Assembly (NCBI GenBank): GCA_003543035.1
Contig: DPJL01000204.1
Location: forward strand, 1 to 37,797
Direction: 5' to 3'
Origin: Micromonosporaceae bacterium
GTDB lineage: Bacteria > Actinomycetota > Actinomycetes > Mycobacteriales > Micromonosporaceae
Length of the DNA: 37,797 bases
In this document: positions 31,345 to 37,797 of the stretch, piece after piece
Layout: each line of letters begins with the position of its first letter
Position numbering within the stretch: the first letter of the stretch is position 1
The notes under the pieces: model-generated
What the model saw: the letters and a program-made list of their open reading frames with translations, nothing else
Databases searched by the model: none
Told to the model about the DNA's origin: nothing
Program-made: the position numbers and the translations under genes

Positions 31345-32844
31345 GTGGTGTCGGCGGAAATCGGCGTGGAGCCCGGAGGTGATGCCGAGGCGCTCGGGCG
31401 CCTCATCCGGGCCGGTCGCTCCGCTGAGGTGGTGGAGCTCGCCGATTCGTTTCTGAGCACCGCACCCGATGCCGCCGAATATGCTCAGATCCTGCTGATG
31501 AAGCTCGGCGCATTGATCAATGTGGGCCGCGTTTCCGAATGTCCAGAGGTGGCCGATCAGGCCCACGCGGCACTCGGCCGATGTGATGAGCCGGCCCTGC
31601 TGGGTGAGTTCCACGCGCTTGCCGCCAACGTCGCCGATCAGCAGGGCTCGCTCGACGGCTGCGTCGCTCATCTCGTTCGCGGCAGCCGGGCGCTGGAGTT
31701 GGTACGGGTGCACGATCACCCGGCGGCTATGGCCTGGCTCGATCTGGCCGTGACCTATTCGGGCGTCGGCTTTCACGGGCACGCGGTCAACGCCCTGCAC
31801 CGCGCTCAGGCCATTGCCCGGTCTGCCGGGCTCGACCCGGCCGACTTCACCCATCCCGAGATCAGGATCCGGGTGGCCGTCGCGCTCGACCACAAAGGGG
31901 ACACCGCAGCCTGCGTAAGCATTCTCAGCGATGTGCTCAATTGCGTGGGGCCGGCTGATGTCGCTCAGTTTGAGCTGCCCTACCTTGGCTATGCCATGGC
32001 GCGGCTGGCAGCGCTGGGTACCCCGAGCAGCTGTGACCCCCTTCCGTTGCTGTGGGCGGATGTGAGTCCGTTTGGGGAGGCAGTCGAGCTGCGGACACTG
32101 GGCGAAGCCTGTCTGGCCATTGCCGACGGGCAGCACACCACCGCTCTGGCCCGGCTGGAGGAGGCTGCCGGTTACACCCGCGCGATGGGTGCGGCCGAGG
32201 TTCCACGGTTGCGAGCGATCGCGCTAGCCGCCGCCGGCGATCACCCAGCGGCTCATCTCGCCGAGCGGGCGGTGATGAAGGTGATCGCACGTGACGCCGA
32301 CCGGCTGCACGGCCTGTTCGTCGAGGGGGTGTCGGCTCGTTTGGACCACGATGAGTTGCGCCGCATCGTGACCCGATATGCCGACGAGGCCCACACCGAT
32401 CCGCTGACCGGCCTACCCAACCGGCGCCATCTTGAGCGCTATGTTGATGAGCTGGCCGAGCGCGGCACCTATGGCGCCATCGGGGTCGCGGATCTCGACG
32501 GGTTCAAGACCGTAAACACGGTGCACGGCCACCTCGCCGGCGACCAGGTGCTGCAACGGGTTGCAGCGATCCTGAGCCGCACCTTGCGCACCGGCGACTT
32601 CCTTGCCAGGTATGGCGGCGACGAGTTTGTGATCGTGCTGCCGATGACCGACCTCGATGAGGCCACCAGGCTCGGTGACCGCCTTATCGCCGCGATCTGT
32701 GCCGACGACTGGAGCACCCTGGTGCCGGGCACCCCGGTGACCCTCACCGTCGGCTGGGCCGAGTTGAACGGCCGGACCGGCCTGGTCGCGGCCTTCCGCG
32801 CGGCGGACATGGTGATGCTGCGGGCCAAGGTCGCGCAGTCATGA
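31345..32844 (+). CDS. Diguanylate cyclase, tandem paralogue of the preceding gene
   Basis: The 499-residue protein has the same plan and length as its upstream neighbour: TPR-like helices (LADSFLSTAPDAAEYAQILL, EFHALAANVADQQGSLDGCV) then GGDEF with TDPLTGLPNRRHLERYV, GVADLDGFKTVNTVHGHLAGD and ARYGGDEFVIVLP. The I-site RTGD is kept five residues before GGDEF. The VNTVHGH motif has Thr-Val where the neighbour has VNDTHGH, so the residue after the guanine-binding Asn differs; activity is still likely. GTG 31345 or 31348 may be the start, with a possible TATCTT -10 at 31307-31312. The two genes probably arose by duplication and then diverged in their sensor parts. Confidence 0.9.
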   Translation: MVSAEIGVEPGGDAEALGRLIRAGRSAEVVELADSFLSTAPDAAEYAQILLMKLGALINVGRVSECPEVADQAHAALGRCDEPALLGEFHALAANVADQQGSLDGCVAHLVRGSRALELVRVHDHPAAMAWLDLAVTYSGVGFHGHAVNALHRAQAIARSAGLDPADFTHPEIRIRVAVALDHKGDTAACVSILSDVLNCVGPADVAQFELPYLGYAMARLAALGTPSSCDPLPLLWADVSPFGEAVELRTLGEACLAIADGQHTTALARLEEAAGYTRAMGAAEVPRLRAIALAAAGDHPAAHLAERAVMKVIARDADRLHGLFVEGVSARLDHDELRRIVTRYADEAHTDPLTGLPNRRHLERYVDELAERGTYGAIGVADLDGFKTVNTVHGHLAGDQVLQRVAAILSRTLRTGDFLARYGGDEFVIVLPMTDLDEATRLGDRLIAAICADDWSTLVPGTPVTLTVGWAELNGRTGLVAAFRAADMVMLRAKVAQS

Positions 32845-32933
32845 CTCGGGTTGCGGCACCAGGCCTCACCCGGATGGCTGCGGTCTGTGGTCCGGCCTGG
32901 GTGACGATCTTCGCTACGGTACCCAAGCCAGGA

Positions 32934-33509
32934 TTACCCGTCCGGGGTGGTTATCAAAGGGAGGTCCTCCGGCAGATCGATGTCGGCCGGGTCGGCGATG
33001 TCCCCGCATTCGACTGTGGTGATGGCTGTGGCATGCTCCTGCAGGAAGTTCCGGGCACCGGCGTCTCCGATTGCGGACGCCGCGACGGCGTCCCAATAAG
33101 ACCTCCCGAAGAGCACCGGATGGCTACGTGCACCCCCATACGTGGCCACGACTAGGTTAGAGCCATCGCGGTTGGCCGCGATCAGCCGGTTCACCGCAGC
33201 GGGACCAATCCCAGGTTGATCTACCAGGAGCACCACCACAGCAGTGGCCGAGGAATCGATTGCCATCAGCCCCATCCGCAGGGAGGAACCCATTCCGCTC
33301 TCCCAGAACGGATTGTGAACCTTAGTCCACTCCGGACGGTTGGGGACGTCGGCGGCACCATGCACCACATAAACTCGGTCGCACCCGCCCGCCACGAGAG
33401 TCTGTGCCGCGTGCTCAACCAAGAGGCCTCCCCGATAGGGCAACAGAGCCTTGGGCCGACCACCGAGACGGCGACCGGCACCGGCGGCCAAGAGGAGGCC
33501 GGCAATCAT
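32934..33509 (-). CDS. MobA/MocA-like nucleotidyltransferase (molybdenum cofactor)
   Basis: The 191-residue protein has the nucleotidyltransferase motif LLLAAGAGRRLGGRPKALLP, then VVVLLVDQPGI and ARSHPVLFGRSYWDAV. These are typical of MocA-type enzymes that transfer CMP to molybdopterin to build the cytosine-dinucleotide cofactor used by xanthine dehydrogenase family enzymes. It lies on the opposite strand from, but near, the xanthine dehydrogenase FAD subunit gene at 37023, which supports that role. ATG 33509 overlaps the stop of a 23-codon frame (TGATG) that starts at a strong promoter; no separate ribosome site is seen, so coupling is probable. Confidence 0.85.
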   Translation of the reverse strand: MIAGLLLAAGAGRRLGGRPKALLPYRGGLLVEHAAQTLVAGGCDRVYVVHGAADVPNRPEWTKVHNPFWESGMGSSLRMGLMAIDSSATAVVVLLVDQPGIGPAAVNRLIAANRDGSNLVVATYGGARSHPVLFGRSYWDAVAASAIGDAGARNFLQEHATAITTVECGDIADPADIDLPEDLPLITTPDG

Positions 33510-33580
33510 CAGTCTCCGGCCCGCAGCCGCTGGACTGCCCGCTCGACCGGGGCACCGGATTCCGCGGTCAAGAAGGTCAT
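33509..33580 (-). CDS. Possible 23-residue leader peptide upstream of the MocA-like gene
   Basis: ATG 33580 opens a 23-codon frame beginning MTFLTAESG and ending in TGA that overlaps the MocA-like ATG as TGATG. It sits seven bases after a well-formed -10 (TAGCGT, 33588-33593), which has TTGACC (33611-33616) 17 bases further upstream, so the mRNA probably begins at this ATG. The peptide is Arg-containing and shows no membrane or attenuation-type codon run. It may exist only to load ribosomes for the next gene. Not supported by any family. Confidence 0.4.
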   Translation of the reverse strand: MTFLTAESGAPVERAVQRLRAGD

Positions 33581-33587
33581 GCGGCGC

Positions 33588-33616
33588 ACGCTAGGCCAGG
33601 CGTTGGACCAGGTCAA
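33588..33616 (-). promoter_or_regulatory. Strong leaderless promoter of the MocA-like transcript
   Basis: TTGACC (33611-33616 on the minus strand) and TAGCGT (33588-33593) are separated by exactly 17 bases, and the -10 is seven bases before ATG 33580. The -35 contains the TGA stop of pucR, as at two other junctions in this window. Confidence 0.7.
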
Positions 33617-35136
33617 GGGTTTCCGGCCAGTGCGAGGGCAAGAAACAGGTCCACTCGTGCGTCGAGTTTTCCCAGGTCACGGCCGGTCATTTGTTCGATC
33701 CGCTGAATTCGGTAGCGCAACGTGTTCACATGTACGTGCAAAACTTCAGCGCATTTTGTCCAGGATCCGGAGTAGGCGAGGAAGGCCCGCAAGGTCGGCA
33801 CCAGGTCCGCGCGATGCACGCGATCGTATTCCAGGAGCGGACCTAGAAGCCGGTCCCGGAACGCCCGCCGGACCCCGTCCGGGACCGCGGCGAGCAGCAT
33901 CATGTGTGAGGTCAACTCGTCTTCGCCAATGATGGCAACGGGTTCGCGGCTCATGCCGGCCATAGCGCAAGCATGCCGTGCCTCGTCTACTGCCCCGCGT
34001 AGGCCGGAGGCTCCCGTTGCCGGGCCACTCACGCCGATCCTAAGTGGACTATGGGCGAGTGCGGGCGCGAGGTTGGCAGCCTGATTGATGGCCTGGCGCA
34101 GCACTTCCGGCTCTCCGGCGACAATGGCGAAAGCGGTCTGATCGAGGACCGCGACCGCGGCGGGCAACCGGCACAACAGGTCTTCCAGGATGGAGCGAGC
34201 CAACCCGCCGTCGAGCTGAACAGCTGCCACCACAAGGGTTTCATCGGCCGGCAGCCCGGTCAGCTTGAGCTGATAGGCCAACTCCGTGGGATCGGCGTCG
34301 GCGGTGACCATCTTGACTAGATCGCGGGCGGCCACCCGTTTGGCTTCTCGGGTGCCGTCCAGCCGGCGGCGTTCTGCCTCAACCAGAGCGGTCAGCTCGT
34401 GGGCCAGCAAATGGTGCTGCGGCTCCCATTGAGTGACGTCGCTATCGCAGATCATCAGCCAATTCGCCAGCCGGGGCTGAGTGGGGTCGCCCGCGCTGAG
34501 CACCGTCATCGCCTGGGCGGGCAGCGGATACGGGAGCCGCTTGCCGGACAGATAGTGCCGCAATGCTTTTGCCTTCACCTCCTCGGGGAGCGCCGAGCCG
34601 TTGGCGGCGATCTCCTGGCCGGTAGGCGAAAGCACCCAGCACCGCATCGACAACTGTTGGCGGACAAGGTCCAGCACGGCTCCGAGGCCTTCGCCCTCCG
34701 AGGTCATCGAGGCGGAGACGAGGTAGCGATGCCGCCCAAGGAAGTCGGTGATGTCATCGGCACGAACCGGCGACAGGCGCCGCACGACTTCCTCGGTGAC
34801 CGTGGTGAAGGCAATGTCCGCCGGGACACGCAACAGTGGCAATCCCCGTTCGCGGCAAGCGGCGCGCAGATCGATTGGGATCTCGCCGGAGATGCCGTCG
34901 CCGGCGGCGAGCGCGCAGACCCCGGCGTCGGCGAGGGCCTTCACGAAGGATGCCGAGTCCTCCGGGTTCCGCCGCCAGACCATCCCGGTCAGGACGAGCT
35001 CGCCGCCATGCAGATACCGGCTCGGATCCGGCAGATCGGTGGTCATCACCGACTGGATCGGGCGGTTGAGTTCAGGCTCGCCACTAAGCAACTCGAGCTG
35101 GAGCTCGGGCAGGTCAAGCAGTGTTCGCAGGCGCAT
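33613..35136 (-). CDS. pucR: PucR family transcriptional regulator of purine catabolism
   Basis: The 507-residue regulator has an N-terminal PucR domain (RTLLDLPELQLELLSGEPEL, VMTTDLPDPSRYLHGGELVL, GVCALAAGDGISGEIP), a middle GGDEF-like/CdaR-type region, and a C-terminal helix-turn-helix: WTKCAEVLHVHVNTLRYRIQ then RIEQMTGRDLGKLDARVDLF. PucR-like proteins sense purine breakdown intermediates and control urate and xanthine catabolism genes, and the divergent genes here are exactly these. I chose ATG 35136 because GGGAGG lies eight bases upstream; GTG 35145 would use a codon overlapping that site. A promoter and an 8-bp inverted repeat lie just upstream. Confidence 0.9.
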   Translation of the reverse strand: MRLRTLLDLPELQLELLSGEPELNRPIQSVMTTDLPDPSRYLHGGELVLTGMVWRRNPEDSASFVKALADAGVCALAAGDGISGEIPIDLRAACRERGLPLLRVPADIAFTTVTEEVVRRLSPVRADDITDFLGRHRYLVSASMTSEGEGLGAVLDLVRQQLSMRCWVLSPTGQEIAANGSALPEEVKAKALRHYLSGKRLPYPLPAQAMTVLSAGDPTQPRLANWLMICDSDVTQWEPQHHLLAHELTALVEAERRRLDGTREAKRVAARDLVKMVTADADPTELAYQLKLTGLPADETLVVAAVQLDGGLARSILEDLLCRLPAAVAVLDQTAFAIVAGEPEVLRQAINQAANLAPALAHSPLRIGVSGPATGASGLRGAVDEARHACAMAGMSREPVAIIGEDELTSHMMLLAAVPDGVRRAFRDRLLGPLLEYDRVHRADLVPTLRAFLAYSGSWTKCAEVLHVHVNTLRYRIQRIEQMTGRDLGKLDARVDLFLALALAGNP

Positions 35137-35160
35137 TTCGGGCACCTCCCTTCGATGCCG

Positions 35161-35208
35161 CGGGCTAGTGGTGACCGCCAGGCTAGCCCGTTCTCACGCT
35201 CAGCCCAA
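35161..35208 (-). promoter_or_regulatory. pucR promoter with inverted repeat operator candidate
   Basis: On the minus strand TTGGGC (35203-35208) and TAGCCT (35180-35185) are 17 bases apart, a good promoter for pucR. CGGGCTAG (35161-35168) and CTAGCCCG (35183-35190) are perfect inverted 8-bp arms, centres 22 bases apart (two helical turns), spanning the -10. This suits autoregulation. A direct repeat GGTGAA (35214-35219 and 35235-35240, 21 bases apart) lies on the side of the urate genes. Confidence 0.55.
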
Positions 35209-35333
35209 GCCTTGGTGAAACCTCCAAATCCCCGGGTGAAGCACGTGTGAACTTTCGTCGTTCGCGACGCTAGGCCGCGTAGGAGATCCATTGCTCTACT
35301 GGTGGCCACCGCTGATGACCGTCAGGAGGACAA

Positions 35334-35816
35334 GTGGACCGGCTCCACTCACTGTCGCATGAAGAGGCGATAACCGAGCTCATGACGTGCTGTTCGGCCC
35401 CATCTTGGGCAGCGCAGATGTGGCGGCTGTGGCCATTCGCTGACGAAACGGCTCTGGTGGACGCCGGGACGGAGCTGGCCGATCAGTTGGACTGGCCGGA
35501 CGTGCTAAAGGCCCTTTCTGCGCACCCTCGCATAGGCGAGCGTCTCTCCCGCGATGACCGGGAAGCACGTTGGTCGCAGCAGGAACAGGCGGGCTTGGCC
35601 GAGAACTTCCGGCGGAGCCTGGTGGCGGGAAATATCGCCTATGAGCGTCGGTTCGGGCACGTATTTCTCATCTGTGCGACCGGCTTGACCGGCGAGGAGA
35701 TGCACTCAGAGCTCACGAAGCGCTTGGCGAACGACATCTCGGCCGAGCGCTTGGTGGTCCGCCGAGAGCTGTCCAAGATCGTCGGGCTTCGGCTGCGAAA
35801 GCTGTTGGCGTCATGA
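35334..35816 (+). CDS. uraD: OHCU decarboxylase
   Basis: The 160-residue protein is 2-oxo-4-hydroxy-4-carboxy-5-ureidoimidazoline decarboxylase, the last step in converting urate to S-allantoin. It shows the family's catalytic-His region LSAHPRIGERLS and the helical pattern WSQQEQAGL and FRRSLVAGNIAYERRFGHVF, followed by GLTGEEM. The length is normal for the single-domain form. The start is GTG 35334 with AGGAGGA just upstream. It is the first gene of the urate operon and overlaps uraH by four bases (ATGA). It is probably regulated by the divergent PucR. Confidence 0.93.
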   Translation: MDRLHSLSHEEAITELMTCCSAPSWAAQMWRLWPFADETALVDAGTELADQLDWPDVLKALSAHPRIGERLSRDDREARWSQQEQAGLAENFRRSLVAGNIAYERRFGHVFLICATGLTGEEMHSELTKRLANDISAERLVVRRELSKIVGLRLRKLLAS

Positions 35817-36109
35817 CGGTTTCGACTCACGTCCTGGATAGCACCGTTGGCCGACCGGCGACGGCGGTTGGAGTCCGGCTCGAATGCGCTGGCGACACGG
35901 TGGCCACCGGCCGAACTGACGCGGACGGCCGGATTCCCGCCCTGCCAACCCCACTGGAGGGCGTCTATCGGCTCGTCTTCGATCTCGATGGCCGCTCCGG
36001 CTTCTACCCCGAGGTCGTCATCACCTTCCGAGTCAGCGATCCGGCCGCGCATTACCACGTGCCGTTGTTGCTGAGCCCGTTCGCCTATTCGACCTACCGA
36101 GGGAGCTGA
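35813..36109 (+). CDS. uraH: 5-hydroxyisourate hydrolase (transthyretin-like)
   Basis: The 98-residue protein hydrolyses 5-hydroxyisourate, the uricase product, to OHCU. N-terminal STHVLDSTVGRPATAVGVRL supplies the first active-site His, and the family's C-terminal YRGS signature is intact (PFAYSTYRGS). The His in AHYHVPLLLSPF and the Arg in TGRTDADGR complete the expected catalytic set. The length is typical. ATG 35813 overlaps uraD by four bases and the uricase gene follows after five, so all three are coupled. Confidence 0.95.
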   Translation: MTVSTHVLDSTVGRPATAVGVRLECAGDTVATGRTDADGRIPALPTPLEGVYRLVFDLDGRSGFYPEVVITFRVSDPAAHYHVPLLLSPFAYSTYRGS

Positions 36110-36114
36110 CAGCC

Positions 36115-37020
36115 ATGGGCATCAAGCTCGGGGCCAACCGATACGGCAAGGCCGAGAACCGTGTGGTCGCGGTCCGTAAGTACCCCGACCGGCACGAAAT
36201 CAAGGACCTCAACGTCAGCGTCGCCCTCTCCGGGGACATGTTCGAGACCCATCTGTCCGGTGGCAATTCCAAGGTGCTACCGACTGATACGCAAAAGAAC
36301 ACCGTCTTCGCCTTTGCCCGCAAACACGGGATCGGTGAGATCGAGGAGTTCGCAATCCTGCTGGCGCGCCATTTTGTGGACAGCCAACCGTCCGTGCACA
36401 CCGCCCGGGTCGCGATCGAGGAATACTTCTGGGACCGGATTCCCCTGCCCGGTCAGGAACTTGGCGTGGGCGTGGCCCATTCCTTTCTCCGGTCGCCCAC
36501 CGCCGCGGTGCGGACTGCCGTAGTGCATTACGACGGCACCAACGCCTATGTGGTCTCGGGTATCAAGGATCTGGTCGTGCTCAACTCGACCGGCTCCGAG
36601 TTCTGGGGTTTCCTCAAAGACGAGTTCACCACGCTGAACGAGGCACACGACCGCATCCTCTCGACCGCAGTCACTGCCCGCTGGCGGCACACTGATACCG
36701 ACCCAAGTCCACATCGGACGGAGTGGGCCAAGTCGTTCGGCGAAGCCAGCCGTCACCTGTTGGAGGCGTTCGCCGGCACGCACAGCCTTTCCTTGCAACA
36801 AACCCTTTATGCGATGGGTACCAGGATCCTCGATCGCCGTCCAGAGCTGTGTGAAGTGCGGCTGGCCCTACCCAACAAGCATCACTTCGCCGTCGACCTC
36901 ACCCCCTTCGGGCTGGACAACGCGAACGAGGTCTTCTACGCCGCGGACCGGCCCTACGGGCTGATCGAAGGCGACGTGCTCCGCGATGACGCGCCCGACG
37001 CGGGCCCGGCGTGGGAGTGA
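36115..37020 (+). CDS. pucL: Urate oxidase (uricase)
   Basis: The 301-residue cofactor-free enzyme oxidises urate to 5-hydroxyisourate. It has the charge-relay Lys/Thr region (GANRYGKAENRVVAVRK, LPTDTQKNTVFAFARKHGI), FAILLARHFVDSQPSVHTA, SGIKDLVVLNSTGSEFWGFL, the His of NKHHFAVDLTPFGLDN, and NEVFYAADRPYGLIEG. The length is that of a single-domain uricase, not the Bacillus-type fusion with the decarboxylase, which is separate here (uraD). It lies five bases after uraH and two before the xanthine dehydrogenase gene, clearly in one operon. Confidence 0.95.
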   Translation: MGIKLGANRYGKAENRVVAVRKYPDRHEIKDLNVSVALSGDMFETHLSGGNSKVLPTDTQKNTVFAFARKHGIGEIEEFAILLARHFVDSQPSVHTARVAIEEYFWDRIPLPGQELGVGVAHSFLRSPTAAVRTAVVHYDGTNAYVVSGIKDLVVLNSTGSEFWGFLKDEFTTLNEAHDRILSTAVTARWRHTDTDPSPHRTEWAKSFGEASRHLLEAFAGTHSLSLQQTLYAMGTRILDRRPELCEVRLALPNKHHFAVDLTPFGLDNANEVFYAADRPYGLIEGDVLRDDAPDAGPAWE

Positions 37021-37022
37021 CG

Positions 37023-37797
37023 ATGGACTTTCTCCGACCCGAGACGTGGCAGGAAGCCTTGGCCGTCAAGGCCGAGCGACCCGACGCGGTGCCGATCGCC
37101 GGTGGCACCGATGTCATGGTGGAACTCAACTTCGACCATCGCCGGCCTGCCGCCCTGCTCGACGTCACTCGTATCGCTCCGCTCGCTTCATGGGAGCGCC
37201 AGGGGACCGCAATCCGCATCGGGGCTACGGTTCCCTACACCCGGCTCATCGCCGAGCTTGGCGCCGAACTGCCAGGTTTGGCGATCGCGTCGCGGACCGT
37301 TGGCTCACCTCAGATCCGCAATCGGGGGACAGTCGCCGGGAACCTGGGCGCGGCCTCGCCCGCCGGTGACACGCATCCGATCCTGCTGGCCGTGGGCGCG
37401 GTGGTCGAGGTGGAGTCGGTTCGGGGTACCAGGCTGATTCCGGTGACAGAGTTCTACCTCGGCGTGAAGCGCAACGCGCTCGAGCCGGACGAGCTCATCC
37501 GTGCCGTGCACGTTCCCATTGCGCAGGGGCCGCAACAGTTTTCGAAGATCGGCACCCGCAACGCGATGGTGATCGCGGTCTGCTCCTTCGGACTCGCCAT
37601 CGACGAGGTGAAGCGGACGGTGGGAACGGGTGTCGGCTCGGCCGCACCAACACCCCGGCGCGCGCTGGCCGCAGAAGACTTTGCGGCTCAAGCGTTGCCG
37701 TGGGAGAGCCGGGACCCGCTCCCGCCTGAAGTGGCAACGCGATTCGGAGAGCTTGCGGCACAGGCCGCGTCCCCGATCGACGACGTACGGGGCAGCG
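37023..37797 (+). CDS. Xanthine dehydrogenase FAD-binding subunit, 3' end outside the window
   Basis: Reading from ATG 37023 gives an uninterrupted frame of 258 codons to the window edge. It starts MDFLRPETWQEALAVK and has the FAD-binding motif VPIAGGTDVMVEL, then IRIGATVPYTRLIAEL, VGSPQIRNRGTVAGNLGAAS (pyrophosphate and FAD contacts, with the conserved RNRGTVAGN) and SPAGDTHPILLAVGA. This is the medium FAD subunit of the CoxM/XdhB type in molybdenum hydroxylases. The MocA-like protein at 32934 fits this enzyme. The other subunits should follow to the right. It starts two bases after the uricase stop. Confidence 0.93.
   Translation, partial: MDFLRPETWQEALAVKAERPDAVPIAGGTDVMVELNFDHRRPAALLDVTRIAPLASWERQGTAIRIGATVPYTRLIAELGAELPGLAIASRTVGSPQIRNRGTVAGNLGAASPAGDTHPILLAVGAVVEVESVRGTRLIPVTEFYLGVKRNALEPDELIRAVHVPIAQGPQQFSKIGTRNAMVIAVCSFGLAIDEVKRTVGTGVGSAAPTPRRALAAEDFAAQALPWESRDPLPPEVATRFGELAAQAASPIDDVRGS

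Noticed and set aside
32841..33155. 104-residue plus-strand frame after the second cyclase
   Set aside because: It mostly overlaps the MocA-like gene in antisense and shows no family features; the TACGGT near 32914 is not followed by a start codon.

Overview
The window looks like the end of a draft contig from a GC-rich actinomycete. The grounds are GTG starts, many apparently leaderless genes, LAL, SARP and PucR regulators, a sugar ABC importer with no ATPase gene beside it, and overall gene style. Genus cannot be decided from sequence alone. The first ~40 bases carry two partial Illumina adapter copies, so the left boundary is artificial. I see no tRNA, rRNA, CRISPR array, transposase or prophage gene, and no gene-free stretch above 300 bases.

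Layout. 41-2107: a broken phosphotransferase gene, divergent from a saccharopine-dehydrogenase-like gene and a metallo-beta-lactamase-fold hydrolase. 2146-7401: a small secreted protein, a large XRE/SARP/NB-ARC/TPR regulator, an M50 membrane protease and a SnoaL-like protein. 7398-8830: a DUF4386 membrane protein and a divergent TetR regulator around a clear palindromic operator. 8865-12764: five tightly coupled genes (Hg-type MerR, thioredoxin-like protein, ABC exporter, alpha/beta hydrolase, unknown protein). 12707-17713: a LAL-type LuxR regulator flanked by two near-identical 29-bp sites, each placed the same distance from a -10 element in front of small membrane and ABM-like genes. 17662-21444: an M23 peptidase with C-terminal tandem repeats, a membrane protein and a stand-alone LigD-type polymerase domain. 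21582-27906: a sugar ABC importer convergent with a GH3 glucosidase under a LacI-type operator, then a secreted esterase-like hydrolase. 28024-32844: DUF1345, an alpha/alpha-toroid protein and two tandem paralogous diguanylate cyclases. 32934-37797: purine/urate catabolism (MocA-like, PucR, OHCU decarboxylase, HIU hydrolase, uricase, xanthine dehydrogenase FAD subunit), running off the right edge.

How the genes work together. The clearest pathway is xanthine to urate to allantoin under PucR. The beta-glucan module pairs import with secreted hydrolysis. The least familiar parts are the MerR-to-unknown-protein operon and the LuxR regulon with its duplicated promoter site. A recurring promoter form, TAnnnT placed 6-8 bases before ATG/GTG, suggests that many transcripts here are leaderless and helps to choose starts.
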